A stretch of 7,793 bases of DNA from Bacillota bacterium (GCA_021849995.1 JAJZSC010000129.1:1-7793), one strand, 5' to 3'. Numbered from the stretch's first letter, positions 1-7,178 are shown. Numbers and translations: made by a program. Notes: a model not told the origin generated them from the letters alone.

Positions 1-1037
1 CGCGTAAAAATTATTGTTTTGTCTAAATCACCGTTCCCAACTTGCCGGACAATTCTTTCTAACCGTTCAATAGGACGAGTAAACGATAATCCAAAGAAGA
101 TACTAAAAAGAATGGCAATTAATAGCATAAAAAGCAAAAAAATTAGGAGGTTGAGTACCAGTGCGTTAATCGAAGCAAATGCTACAGCCACAGGTTGTTC
201 TACTATAACAGCCCACCCAGTTCTCGGCAGCATGGCATATCCCCCAAGCACTCTTTGTCCGGAGTAGCTAAGATACTCATTTGGCGCAGGCAGTTTAGAA
301 GGGTCTCCAGTCTTCAAGAAATGTTGAACGGTAAAACTTCTTCGTACATCTGTTTTTTCCAAGACTCGAGGTAAATCTGTATGAGCAATCAAAGTGCCGG
401 AATTGTCAACCAAAAAGAGATCAATTTTAGTGCCGATTTGTTTTGAGCTAACCATACTCAATAAACCCCGCAGACGCACCTGCGCTCCAATCCCGCCCAA
501 TAGTTTTTTTCCGTCGGGAGTAAAATAAGGTACGATAATTTTTACGGTTGGAATCCCGCTTTCCAGGAAACTCACCGGACTGTAATAAACCTGCCCAGCA
601 GCTAAAGTTGAAAGAAGGTTTATCCTCACCCATTTGCTTTGATTTAGTTTAAAAATTTCAAACCGGTTTGCACCTTGCCTTATTCTCCCACCACTATCCA
701 AAGTAACTATTTCGTCAACCATAGGAAATTTCTGTAGAAAATTATATAGATTGCTCATTGATCCGGTATCTGTTAAATCAAAAGACAAACCTTTAAGGCT
801 TTCTTCAGTATGAAACAAAAGCGCATCCACTTCCTGAACACTCTGTTCGACCAGTAGATTGTTTTGAACTTGAATACTTCTCTGCAAGTCCCTTTTAGCA
901 AAATACAGATAATATGAACTTATTAGCAGAACTGGTATTGTAGTTAAAAGCACCCCGAAGACAAGAACCCTTACTCTAATACGACTCCACCAAGGAATAG
1001 TCGAGTCTTTACGTTTATTCTTCTCACTCAGCCGCAA
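1..1037 (-). CDS. Cache/HAMP membrane receptor, probable sensor histidine kinase, C-terminus beyond window
   Basis: The frame is open on the minus strand from 1037 to the window edge, giving 345 residues without a stop. Layout: basic N-terminus; first membrane helix at about residues 22-46 (VLVFGVLLTTIPVLLISSYY); an extracytoplasmic region at 47-288 that looks like a double Cache sensor; second helix at about 289-318; then a HAMP start (TRPIERLERIVRQVGNGDLD). The transmitter region lies outside the window. A histidine kinase is inferred from the architecture and from the adjacent binding lipoprotein; a chemoreceptor or diguanylate cyclase would share this N-terminal half. Start choice: a GTG at 1046 overlaps the upstream stop but has its Shine-Dalgarno directly abutting it. 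TTG at 1037 sits 8 nt after AAGGAG and is preferred. Translation is probably coupled to the lipoprotein gene, whose last codons supply the ribosome binding site. Confidence 0.8.
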   Translation of the reverse strand, partial: MRLSEKNKRKDSTIPWWSRIRVRVLVFGVLLTTIPVLLISSYYLYFAKRDLQRSIQVQNNLLVEQSVQEVDALLFHTEESLKGLSFDLTDTGSMSNLYNFLQKFPMVDEIVTLDSGGRIRQGANRFEIFKLNQSKWVRINLLSTLAAGQVYYSPVSFLESGIPTVKIIVPYFTPDGKKLLGGIGAQVRLRGLLSMVSSKQIGTKIDLFLVDNSGTLIAHTDLPRVLEKTDVRRSFTVQHFLKTGDPSKLPAPNEYLSYSGQRVLGGYAMLPRTGWAVIVEQPVAVAFASINALVLNLLIFLLFMLLIAILFSIFFGLSFTRPIERLERIVRQVGNGDLDKTIIFT

Positions 1038-1042
1038 ACCCG

Positions 1043-2029
1043 TCACTCCTTGACTGTATAAATTTTGTTGGCAAAACTTAAACCAACCGGCGAGACACTC
1101 TCCCCAATCTGTTCGACAGCTTTCAAATTTAGCTTCAAGTAGACCGAATCTGGCATTTCGAACAGGATAGATCTTTTTTCTTTAACCATTCGGACGACTA
1201 ACCTAGCAGCCTGTGAACCTTGATCAAAATAGGATATCCCATAAGATGCTGTGTACCCGGCTTCAGCTTCTGTATCGTAAAGGCCCATTACCGGAATTCG
1301 CCCTGCCAAAGACAAATTGCGGATCTCACGAAATCTGCTTTCGAGATAGTAACTTGGCAAAATCAACATAGCTTCTTTAGAGGAAAAGGAGCGTTTAGTC
1401 AGCTTAGTTAAATCATAATCCCCTGCTATTGGAATTGGTTCAATATTATAATGATTGCTTTTGGCAACTTCTTGAGCTTGCTGCAGGGCAAGTGTACTTG
1501 CCTTGATGCGTGGATCATAGACGAGGAGAAACCGGTCTCTGTTTGGAAAAATTAGTCGTAATAACTCCATGCGCTTGCCTGTTAATTCTATGTGTCCATT
1601 GTCCACTCCAGTAGTAGGAATCCCCTGCTCGGAAAAAACAGCTTGAAGACTGCTAGGAAAAGTCACTCCTATCATTACAACAGAAATGACAGGTTTTCCT
1701 TTTAAGTTCCTGGCCAGAGCCTCAGCTTCAATAACCCCTGCGGCTACTAGCACATCGGGTTTTTGCCTAATTAATCCCTGAGCCCCAGCTTCAAGCTCTT
1801 CTTCATTGTCATATGCGTTAAACAAACTAAAATTAATCTGTGGTTCCACTAATCCTAATTCAGACAGGCCTTGGCGTAAGCCCTCAAACTTGGCGTTCCT
1901 GGACTCACCCATGGTTAAAACCCCAATTGTTATAGGCAGCTCCTCTTCTTTTGCTGGAGAAGTGCAGCCACTCAAGACGAGACCGATAAAAACAATCAGG
2001 ACAATAAATGCTGAAACTGTACGACGCAT
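1043..2029 (-). CDS. ABC_sub_bind (TrpX-like, PF04392) substrate-binding lipoprotein
   Basis: A predicted 328-residue exported lipoprotein. The signal peptide has a basic MRRT start, a hydrophobic core and the lipobox LVLSGC with the lipidated cysteine at residue 22. The mature part begins with ITIGVLTMGES and alternates beta/alpha in the style of type 1 periplasmic binding proteins. Landmarks include KPDVLVAAGVIEAEALA, GKPVISVVMIGV, RFLLVYDP and RIPVMGLYDTEAEAGYTASYGISYFDQG, the last resembling the hinge and final strand region of PF04392 proteins. That family includes tryptophan/tyrosine-type ABC binding proteins, but many members sit beside sensor kinases. Here no permease or ATPase follows; the next gene is a Cache receptor, so a ligand-presenting role is inferred and the ligand is unknown. 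Start: ATG at 2038 directly abuts GGAGG, while ATG at 2029 is 9 nt from it and is preferred. Confidence 0.85.
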   Translation of the reverse strand: MRRTVSAFIVLIVFIGLVLSGCTSPAKEEELPITIGVLTMGESRNAKFEGLRQGLSELGLVEPQINFSLFNAYDNEEELEAGAQGLIRQKPDVLVAAGVIEAEALARNLKGKPVISVVMIGVTFPSSLQAVFSEQGIPTTGVDNGHIELTGKRMELLRLIFPNRDRFLLVYDPRIKASTLALQQAQEVAKSNHYNIEPIPIAGDYDLTKLTKRSFSSKEAMLILPSYYLESRFREIRNLSLAGRIPVMGLYDTEAEAGYTASYGISYFDQGSQAARLVVRMVKEKRSILFEMPDSVYLKLNLKAVEQIGESVSPVGLSFANKIYTVKE

Positions 2030-2314
2030 CAGACGCATCCTCCAAAGAATATCTTTTCCTTAGTATTGCATGTTTCGATATTTTAATAAAGATTTTCTGA
2101 CTTTACAGATTTACAGAAAACCCGGCACCCTGAAATCTTTTGATATGCCCGAAAAACACGGATCAACACGGCTGGTCTGCCCAATCCAGTGAAATACTAA
2201 AAAAAGAATCTCCATTTAGCCAACCATCTTTTCCACTTGGGAGTTATGGTTGCTCTTTTCGGATACTTCTCAGGCCTGCTCGTACCTAATAAGCTAACAC
2301 CTAGTACAAATAGC

Positions 2315-2352
2315 ACAGAGACGAGGTACCTTAATGGATACCTCGTCTCTGT
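2315..2352. repeat. 14-bp perfect inverted repeat, possible terminator without U-tract
   Basis: The arms 2315-2328 and 2339-2352 are perfectly complementary (ACAGAGACGAGGTA and its reverse complement) around a 10-nt loop. The hairpin is about 170 nt past the stop of the DASS permease in its direction of transcription. It could end the transport operon, but neither side carries a clear T-run. A palindromic mobile or REP-like element is an alternative. Confidence 0.5.
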
Positions 2353-2392
2353 ATTACACTGCCAACCACTACTTTCCCATACTAAGTTAACA

Positions 2393-2515
2393 GTGGTTTC
2401 CTACCGATATAGCGTACTCAGAAGAATTTTTCATCAACACCTTTTAGATCCTGATACAAGTGAATGTGAGGTGGTGCAAGCGGAACTAAACAAAAAGATG
2501 AATGAATGCTCATAA
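2393..2515 (+). pseudogene. Weak Spo0E-like ORF tail
   Basis: The plus-strand frame ends in LLDPDTSECEVVQAELNKKMNECS and a TAA stop. The pattern of an alpha-helical segment, an acidic turn, VV, then a second helix ending LNKKMNE resembles the C-terminal half of Spo0E-like aspartyl-phosphate phosphatases. Those normally carry SQxLD where this has QAELN. There is no Shine-Dalgarno ahead of the available GTG at 2393, and the reading frame upstream does not look like protein. If real, it is a degraded remnant. It may equally be a chance ORF. Confidence 0.15.
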
Positions 2516-2524
2516 GTTTATCTG

Positions 2525-3943
2525 TTATTTGTCAGGTAAATATATTGGTATGCCTATATATGGCCAATAGAAGAAGGCAGCCAACATGGTAAGAATAAAG
2601 ATCACGATCGCTATTCCTGCACCAGCTCTAATCATCTCACCGGTTGAGTAGAATTCGTAAGAATAGGTCACAATTCCTGAGGGTGACTGGGTTGGTAAAA
2701 ATATTGCAGAACCTGCAAACAGGGAAACCAAGCCTATCCAAATTGGGTTTATGCCAATAGACTGTCCCAAGTTAAGAACCAATGGCATAAAAGTTGCCAC
2801 AACTGCCATCATATTACTCATTCCTAATCGTACTCCAACTGTCAGCACAAAAATTACTATTGCTAGTACTACTGGAGGAAAAGTATCAACAGAATTCAAT
2901 ATTATTCTTGTAAGATCGGAAATTACATTAGTTTTTTGTAATGCATCTGCGATAGTAAGACCTGCTCCGAAAAGAATTAGGACTCCCCAATTAACTTCTT
3001 TGGAAGCTTCTTTCCAATTCATAACTCCTACTTTAGGAAGCATGAGAATCAAGGCAGCCAATAGCTCGGCCGGGATTGAATTAGCTAAATTTGATACCCA
3101 GAGAAACAATAGACTAAAGAAAACAACCAAAACTCTTTTTTCATCAGGCGTAAGCGAACTCATTTCCTTCAGAGATTTCTCCATCAAATCCTTCCCTCCA
3201 GGGAATACTTCAATTTCTGGTGGAAAGAGGCGAGTAAATATAAAATAAATTGAAACAGTTGTTAAGAAACTGACCGGAAAATTAGCCAATAACCAAGAAG
3301 TATAAGTAAAGTGATAATCTAACATACTTTCAAACAAGCCAACTGCGTAAATCGTAGTTGAAGAACCAACCATGGTACTAGTACTTGATATCAATGAGAG
3401 AAAAGCCAACGAAGTCATGATAGACTTACCTATATTACTAGGTGGTGAAATCCTAAAAGCTGAGAGTAGTCCTGCCACCATCGTTAACATTAACATTGTT
3501 CTACCCATAATCGCTGGAATTAAGAAGGTAAATAGAAAGGTAGTCATAATAAATAAAAAGAAAAATGCCCTAACTTTACCCTGCGCTAGTTTTAAAATAT
3601 GAAAGGCAATACGACGGCCTAAACCGGATTTATTAACCGCCGCGGTAAAGACAAAAATACCCATCAATCTCCATATAATAGAATCTCCCAATTGGGAAAC
3701 AGCCTCAGCATAGGAAATGACACTTAACAATGGCATTAGCACTATTACAGCTAAAGAGGTAACTGATGGATCCAGGGCATCAGTAGACCACAAAACTGTT
3801 GCAAATAGTAAAATAGCCATAGCCCGGATTTGGGCGGGGTTTCCGCCCATTATCCAAGGCAAAAGTACTCCAAGTATCAATATTGCTACTGAAATTACAA
3901 TTCCCACTGGGCTTTTGATGGCATCTTGCGTTCCTCCTGCCAA
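2525..3943 (-). CDS. DASS/SLC13-family anion permease
   Basis: A 472-residue, highly hydrophobic protein with about a dozen membrane segments. It matches the divalent anion:sodium symporter family in length and layout. The central WKEASKEVNWGVLILFGAGLTIADA (about 310-334, family form W..a...i.W.v..LfG.g..la.a) and the second half repeat GMSNMMAVVATFMPL (374-388), which keeps the SN of the family SNT motif, support this. The first half repeat is divergent: MGRT (146-149) where SNT is expected, and STSTMVGSSTT (187-197) in place of the usual GG.aT.iGTppN loop. The second such loop reads LPTQSPSGIVTYSYEF. The substrate is therefore unclear; dicarboxylates, sulfate or other small anions are family options. 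The start is TTG at 3943, after AAGGAAG about 9 nt upstream; the frame is closed by a stop at 3989-3991 and offers no ATG. It lies 130 bp after the ABC ATPase gene on the same strand, so co-transcription is possible. Confidence 0.88.
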   Translation of the reverse strand: MAGGTQDAIKSPVGIVISVAILILGVLLPWIMGGNPAQIRAMAILLFATVLWSTDALDPSVTSLAVIVLMPLLSVISYAEAVSQLGDSIIWRLMGIFVFTAAVNKSGLGRRIAFHILKLAQGKVRAFFFLFIMTTFLFTFLIPAIMGRTMLMLTMVAGLLSAFRISPPSNIGKSIMTSLAFLSLISSTSTMVGSSTTIYAVGLFESMLDYHFTYTSWLLANFPVSFLTTVSIYFIFTRLFPPEIEVFPGGKDLMEKSLKEMSSLTPDEKRVLVVFFSLLFLWVSNLANSIPAELLAALILMLPKVGVMNWKEASKEVNWGVLILFGAGLTIADALQKTNVISDLTRIILNSVDTFPPVVLAIVIFVLTVGVRLGMSNMMAVVATFMPLVLNLGQSIGINPIWIGLVSLFAGSAIFLPTQSPSGIVTYSYEFYSTGEMIRAGAGIAIVIFILTMLAAFFYWPYIGIPIYLPDK

Positions 3944-4073
3944 ACTGAACAGCTTCCTTCCATGAGTGTTATTGTGGGAAACAAAGTTCTATTGCATGGC
4001 AAACTCCCTGATGTAATAATTTGTATATCTCAATCTATTGCCAATGGGTTATTGCGAGCAATATCAAGAAATT

Positions 4074-4865
4074 CTAGAAGAATCCTGCAGCTTCTCCACC
4101 CAGTAATTCAGCTAATTGTTTTTGCATATCAAGGAATTTAGGATCCCAATGATCCCGCGGTCTAGGTAGATCGACAAGTAGATCAGCGACCACTATACCC
4201 GGGCGAGAAGATAAAACGACTACTCGGTCTGAAAGCAAGAGCGCTTCTCTAATACTGTGAGTAACAAACATGATAGTACTTCTTGTTCTTATCCAAATAT
4301 CTTCGAGTAATTTTTGGAGGGTTCCCCTAGTTGGTGCATCTAACTGACCAAAAGGCTCATCCATCAGCAATACCTCTGGTTCATAAGCTAGAGCCCTGGC
4401 GACAGCTACCCTTTGTTTCATTCCTCCGGATAGCCTAAACGGAAAAACTCTTTCAAAGCCTTTTAAACCTACAAGGTCAATATACTTATCTACTATTTGA
4501 CCCTGCTCCTTATCGGGGATTCCCTTTTGTTTTAAGGCAAAGCGGATATTGCCCTCGACCGTTAACCACGGGAAAAGTGCAAAGTCCTGAAAAACAACAC
4601 CCCTGTCCATACCCGGACCAGTGACAGCCTTCCCGTTGACAATGATTTCTCCACCGCTATTTTCATATAAGCCTGCAGCAATCATCAACAACGTACTTTT
4701 TCCACAACCACTAGGGCCAATTACAGATACAAATTCTCCTTCATTTATTTGTAAATTTATATCTTTGAGGGCAAAAACACGGGAAGTTCTTCCGCCTCCC
4801 TCATTTACCGTATAAGTTTTACAAAGGTTTTTTATCTCTACCTTTGGTACTGTTTGTATGCTCAT
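4074..4865 (-). CDS. ABC transporter ATPase, SsuB/TauB/NrtD class
   Basis: A 263-residue cytoplasmic nucleotide-binding subunit that powers the adjacent importer. All motifs are intact: Walker A GPSGCGKST (50-58), Q-loop VVFQDFALFPWLTV with Gln93, signature LSGGMKQR (145-152), Walker B VLLMDEP (165-171), D-loop QLDA (174-177) and H-loop His203 in VTHS. The FQ..aLfPWLTV Q-loop and the length are typical of the sulfonate/taurine/nitrate class. ATG at 4865 is chosen because it forms an ATGA overlap with the permease stop, which implies translational coupling; a TTG at 4880 would add five residues. The C-terminus (EAAGFF) shows no extra regulatory domain. The exact substrate cannot be read from the ATPase. 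Confidence 0.95.
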   Translation of the reverse strand: MSIQTVPKVEIKNLCKTYTVNEGGGRTSRVFALKDINLQINEGEFVSVIGPSGCGKSTLLMIAAGLYENSGGEIIVNGKAVTGPGMDRGVVFQDFALFPWLTVEGNIRFALKQKGIPDKEQGQIVDKYIDLVGLKGFERVFPFRLSGGMKQRVAVARALAYEPEVLLMDEPFGQLDAPTRGTLQKLLEDIWIRTRSTIMFVTHSIREALLLSDRVVVLSSRPGIVVADLLVDLPRPRDHWDPKFLDMQKQLAELLGGEAAGFF

Positions 4866-5701
4866 CGTACCATCCCCCAACGCTCTACTGTATAAGCCTC
4901 AATGGTTTTTAGCAGAAGTCTTTCTATTAAAAGTCCCAAGATTCCAATTGTTACAACGCCGGCAAACATAAGTTCAGTGGCCATAAACTCCTGCGCATGG
5001 AAAATCCGAAATCCAAGACCATAACCGGCTGCTGAGACCATTTCGCCTGCCACTAGTACACGCCAAGCACGAGAAAAACCAAGGCGATAACCTGTAACTA
5101 TCATGGGTAAGGCAGCGGGGACAAGTATCTTCCAATAAAGATGGAAACCTTTCATACCCATGGAACGGGCGGCATTCACTAAAGCAAGTGGAATACTTCT
5201 TACACCGGTCCAAGTATTAAATGCAATGGTGATGGATGCTTCAAATGCTAAAACGCCAAGAATAGTTTTCTCACCAAGACCGAACCAGAGAATAGCAATA
5301 GGAAAAACTGCGACCCCTGGAATAGAAATGAAGAACTGGAAAACAGGAATCAGCCATCGTTCTGCAGCTTTTATGTAACCAAGAATTAAACCAAAAAATG
5401 TACCAATAACTATACCAAAAGCCATCGAGGCAAAAATTCGATATAATGACCAGCCGATATCTTTCAGATACAGCCCTTTCGCAATTTGTCGGCCCGTTTC
5501 CTTCAAAGTTGCTGTAAAAGTCGGAAATAATGCTTGCGACTCTGTAAAAAATCTGGCATAGATTTCCCATATGAGAAAAACACCAAGAATTGGGATAACA
5601 TTATCTAATATAAGTCGGCCGTAATAAGCAAACCTGGAGCCCTGCTCGACAACCGCACCCTGGTGTAGTGAGTTGTCATAACCTTCGGCTTTTACATTCA
5701 T
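4862..5701 (-). CDS. ABC transporter permease, SsuC/TauC/NrtB class
   Basis: A 279-residue inner-membrane subunit with about six hydrophobic segments, beginning around residues 30-50 (LILDNVIPILGVFLIWEIYA). The cytoplasmic EAA-type coupling loop is at about 177-197 (AARSMGMKGFHLYWKILVPAA), the site that docks on the ATPase. The conserved stretch around FISIPGVAVFPIAILWFGLGEKT (about 124-146) and the later SRAWRVLVAGEM are typical of the sulfonate/nitrate/taurine permease family. The start ATG at 5701 follows GGGGAGG by 7 nt. Its stop overlaps the ATPase start. A hairpin separates it from the upstream binding-protein gene. Length and motifs look intact. Confidence 0.95.
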   Translation of the reverse strand: MNVKAEGYDNSLHQGAVVEQGSRFAYYGRLILDNVIPILGVFLIWEIYARFFTESQALFPTFTATLKETGRQIAKGLYLKDIGWSLYRIFASMAFGIVIGTFFGLILGYIKAAERWLIPVFQFFISIPGVAVFPIAILWFGLGEKTILGVLAFEASITIAFNTWTGVRSIPLALVNAARSMGMKGFHLYWKILVPAALPMIVTGYRLGFSRAWRVLVAGEMVSAAGYGLGFRIFHAQEFMATELMFAGVVTIGILGLLIERLLLKTIEAYTVERWGMVR

Positions 5702-5729
5702 CTAAGTACCTCCCCGTTTAATGCAAAGG

Positions 5730-5769
5730 AACAACCAGGGGCATCAGGGCCGCCTGACCCCTGGTTGTT
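5730..5769 (-). terminator. Intercistronic hairpin between binding-protein and permease genes
   Basis: A 12-bp perfect stem (5730-5741 with 5758-5769) continues through a 2-nt bulge into 5 more pairs (5744-5748 with 5753-5757) around a 4-nt loop. On the transcribed strand it is followed only by CCTTTGC, a poor U-tract. It is thus more likely a partial terminator or 3'-end stabiliser that keeps the binding-protein message above the membrane subunits, as in many ABC importer operons. That role is inference. Confidence 0.65.
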
Positions 5770-5780
5770 GTTAACTGTCA

Positions 5781-6842
5781 CTACTTGCGTAATTTCGCTT
5801 CTGCCTTTTGGACAAAGCTGTTGTCAATATAGTTTTTGATTTTAGCAGCATCCGCTGCATCGTTACTTACCCCAAATTTCTTATATGCTAAGGCTGTTTG
5901 AACCATATCCTCAACATCTGCATCAGTAAACCCGGAACGATCAGTATGGACATACTTCATAGCGGTCTTAGCAATCTTCTCATCCAGTTTCAGTCCTAGA
6001 TTTTCCCATGCTTTGACCAATATCTCTCTGGCTTCGTCGGGATTCTTCTGAATCCAAACATGTGCTTTGACCCAGGCATTGGCAAAACGCTGAACAACTT
6101 CTGGCTTCTTATCGATTAATTCTTGTCTAGTAAGTACCGGGAATGCGTAATAAGCATTGACTTCTTTAGCAATCGTATCCGCATCTATGATTACTTTTCC
6201 TAATCCTTTATCTTCAACTAAAGTTGAAAATGGAACCCAAGGTACCGCCGCATCAATCTCACCTTTTTCAAATGCTGCCGGGATTGTTTCCGTATCCATT
6301 TCGTAGATCTTGAAATCTTTAGGAGTCAAACCAAGTTTATCAATATAGCGCAACCATACTCCCGAGGATCCTGAACCCATCTGAACTGCAAGTTTCTTAC
6401 CCTTTAGGTCTTCCATCTTTTTGGATGTGTCATCACCCTTTTTAACTATAACTTCCCCGGCAAAACCCCAGTGCGTAATGGCAATAGCTTTGATGGGAAG
6501 GTTTTTATTTACTGCATTTAAGAAACGTCCACTAGAACCAACTGCAAAGTCGGCACTCTTACCGACCAAGGCCGAAGTAGCTAAACCACCGTTTGCCAAA
6601 GGCTGCATATTTACATTAAGATGTTCCTCAGTAAAAAATCCCTTTTCTTGAGCTACTAAAGAAGTTAATGAATAGACGCTTTCCGTATAGAGCAGTCTCA
6701 CTGTTTCCCACTTGATCTCTTGAGCATTTCCACTAGCCGGGGCTGGAGCGGCAGCTGGTTTAGAACTTCCACAACCACTGATTAGAAGCAAAATAGACAA
6801 TAGAATAACAAATAAAGTCTGAACTTTAGCCTTTTTGATCAA
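5781..6842 (-). CDS. ABC substrate-binding lipoprotein, SsuA/TauA/NMT1-like
   Basis: A 353-residue extracellular binding lipoprotein. The signal peptide runs to the lipobox LLISGC with the lipidated Cys24, followed by an Ala/Pro linker. The mature fold is that of type 2 binding proteins of the SsuA/TauA/NMT1 class: LVAQEKGFFTEEHLNVNMQ near 62-80, GKSADFAVGSSGRFLNAV, then DLKGKKLAVQMGSGSSGVWLRYIDKLGLTPKDF, and EKGEIDAAVPWVPF as the family's second-lobe loop. Candidate ligands are sulfonates, nitrate-like anions or related small molecules; the sequence alone does not decide. The start is TTG at 6842: an in-frame TAG immediately precedes it, AAAGGGTG lies 8 nt upstream, and the nearby ATG at 6849 is out of frame. 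It is the first gene of the uptake operon. Confidence 0.93.
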   Translation of the reverse strand: MIKKAKVQTLFVILLSILLLISGCGSSKPAAAPAPASGNAQEIKWETVRLLYTESVYSLTSLVAQEKGFFTEEHLNVNMQPLANGGLATSALVGKSADFAVGSSGRFLNAVNKNLPIKAIAITHWGFAGEVIVKKGDDTSKKMEDLKGKKLAVQMGSGSSGVWLRYIDKLGLTPKDFKIYEMDTETIPAAFEKGEIDAAVPWVPFSTLVEDKGLGKVIIDADTIAKEVNAYYAFPVLTRQELIDKKPEVVQRFANAWVKAHVWIQKNPDEAREILVKAWENLGLKLDEKIAKTAMKYVHTDRSGFTDADVEDMVQTALAYKKFGVSNDAADAAKIKNYIDNSFVQKAEAKLRK

Positions 6843-6859
6843 CTAACATACACCCTTTC

Positions 6860-6896
6860 TTAGTTTAGTGGTTAAGTTTTTTAGCTTAGTGTTAAG
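6860..6896. promoter_or_regulatory. Operator-like repeats ahead of the binding-protein gene
   Basis: Two near-identical 16-17-nt copies occur 21 bp apart: TTAGTTTAGTGGTTAAG at 6860-6876 and TTAGCTTAGTGTTAAG at 6881-6896, differing by one substitution and one indel. The second copy lies in a 6+4+6 inverted repeat, AGCTTA-GTGT-TAAGCT, at 6883-6898. The spacing of about two helical turns, 18 nt upstream of the start, suggests a repressor or activator site in the leader. No convincing sigma-A promoter was found beside it. Confidence 0.35.
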
Positions 6897-6996
6897 CTTG
6901 AAAATTCTGATTTTATTAATTAATCTCCTCCTCCCATAATTATTGTCCCCCTTACCCTAGAAGCTGTTTTAAGTCAAATGCGCCTACTTTTAATTT

Positions 6997-7134
6997 TTAT
7001 CCTCCGCCTATCGGAGGAATAATCACTACTTGATCAGACTTAAGGAATATTACTCCAAGTCCTTTTTTCTATTGACAGCTAAATAGAGAAAAATTCTCCC
7101 TCATAATCACTTAACTGGCCATATTTCTTGATTT
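6997..7134 (-). pseudogene. Frameshifted MoaD/ThiS-like sulfur-carrier remnant
   Basis: Three minus-strand frames read in succession give the C-terminal half of a ubiquitin-like sulfur carrier. One frame reads IKKYGQLSDYEGEFFSI then stop (from 7132). A second reads GRIFLYLAVNRKKDLE then stop (from 7100). A third reads VIFLKSDQVVIIPPIGGG and a TAA stop at 6997-6999. Joined, AVNRKKDLE plus LKSDQVVIIPPIGGG matches the family pattern VNgr.vdl...LkdGDeV.i.PPv.GG, including the terminal di-glycine that is adenylated and thiocarboxylated in working members. At least two frameshifts and no intact start make it non-functional as read. The N-terminal half is not recognisable. Genuine decay and sequencing error are both possible; the density of lesions favours decay. 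Confidence 0.45.
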
Positions 7135-7152
7135 AATTTTCGTGCAATAGAA

Positions 7153-7178
7153 ATATCATCGATGATATATGATATATC
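7153..7178. repeat. Overlapping perfect palindromes
   Basis: ATATCATC-GATGATAT at 7153-7168 is a perfect 16-bp palindrome. It overlaps GATATAT-G-ATATATC at 7164-7178, a 7-bp arm palindrome with a single central base. Flanking TGCAATAGAA (7143-7152) and TTCTATT (7179-7185) plus ATTGCA (7190-7195) extend the dyad, so the transcript could form one long AT-rich hairpin. It may be an operator or the relic of a small palindromic element. It does not look like a terminator, since no U-tract follows. Confidence 0.4.

Larger units (their letters stand above)
2030..2524. other. Intergenic region between the receptor operon and the DASS permease
   Basis: About 495 bp without a convincing gene. It should contain the promoter of the lipoprotein-receptor operon. 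I see a -10-like TAAAAT on the minus strand near 2085 but no good -35. Just upstream of that are direct repeats TTTACAG at 2102-2108 and 2110-2116. They lie within an inverted repeat, TTTTCTG at 2093-2099 and CAGAAAA at 2114-2120, which could be an operator. The centre holds the strong hairpin at 2315-2352 and a weaker inverted repeat (AACCACT at 2364-2370, AGTGGTT at 2392-2398). The right end holds a weak plus-strand ORF tail described separately. Confidence 0.6.

Noticed and set aside
448..633. 61-codon minus-strand ORF
   Set aside because: It is an alternative frame of the receptor gene, whose own frame is continuously open from 1037 to position 1 with recognisable Cache and HAMP architecture.
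2751..3248. 165-codon plus-strand ORF
   Set aside because: It lies entirely within the DASS permease on the opposite strand, has no membrane or domain pattern of its own, and has no ribosome binding site evidence.
4050..4063. TATTGC-GA-GCAATA palindrome after the ATPase gene
   Set aside because: A 6-bp stem with a 2-nt loop and no U-tract is too weak to call as a terminator or operator.
6972..6977. TTGACT as a -35 box for the importer operon
   Set aside because: At 17 nt spacing the -10 position reads TAAGGG, which is too far from TATAAT to support a promoter call.
7001..7017. CCTCCG/CGGAGG hairpin as a terminator
   Set aside because: The symmetry follows from Pro-Pro and Gly-Gly codons of the MoaD-like tail, and no U-tract follows.
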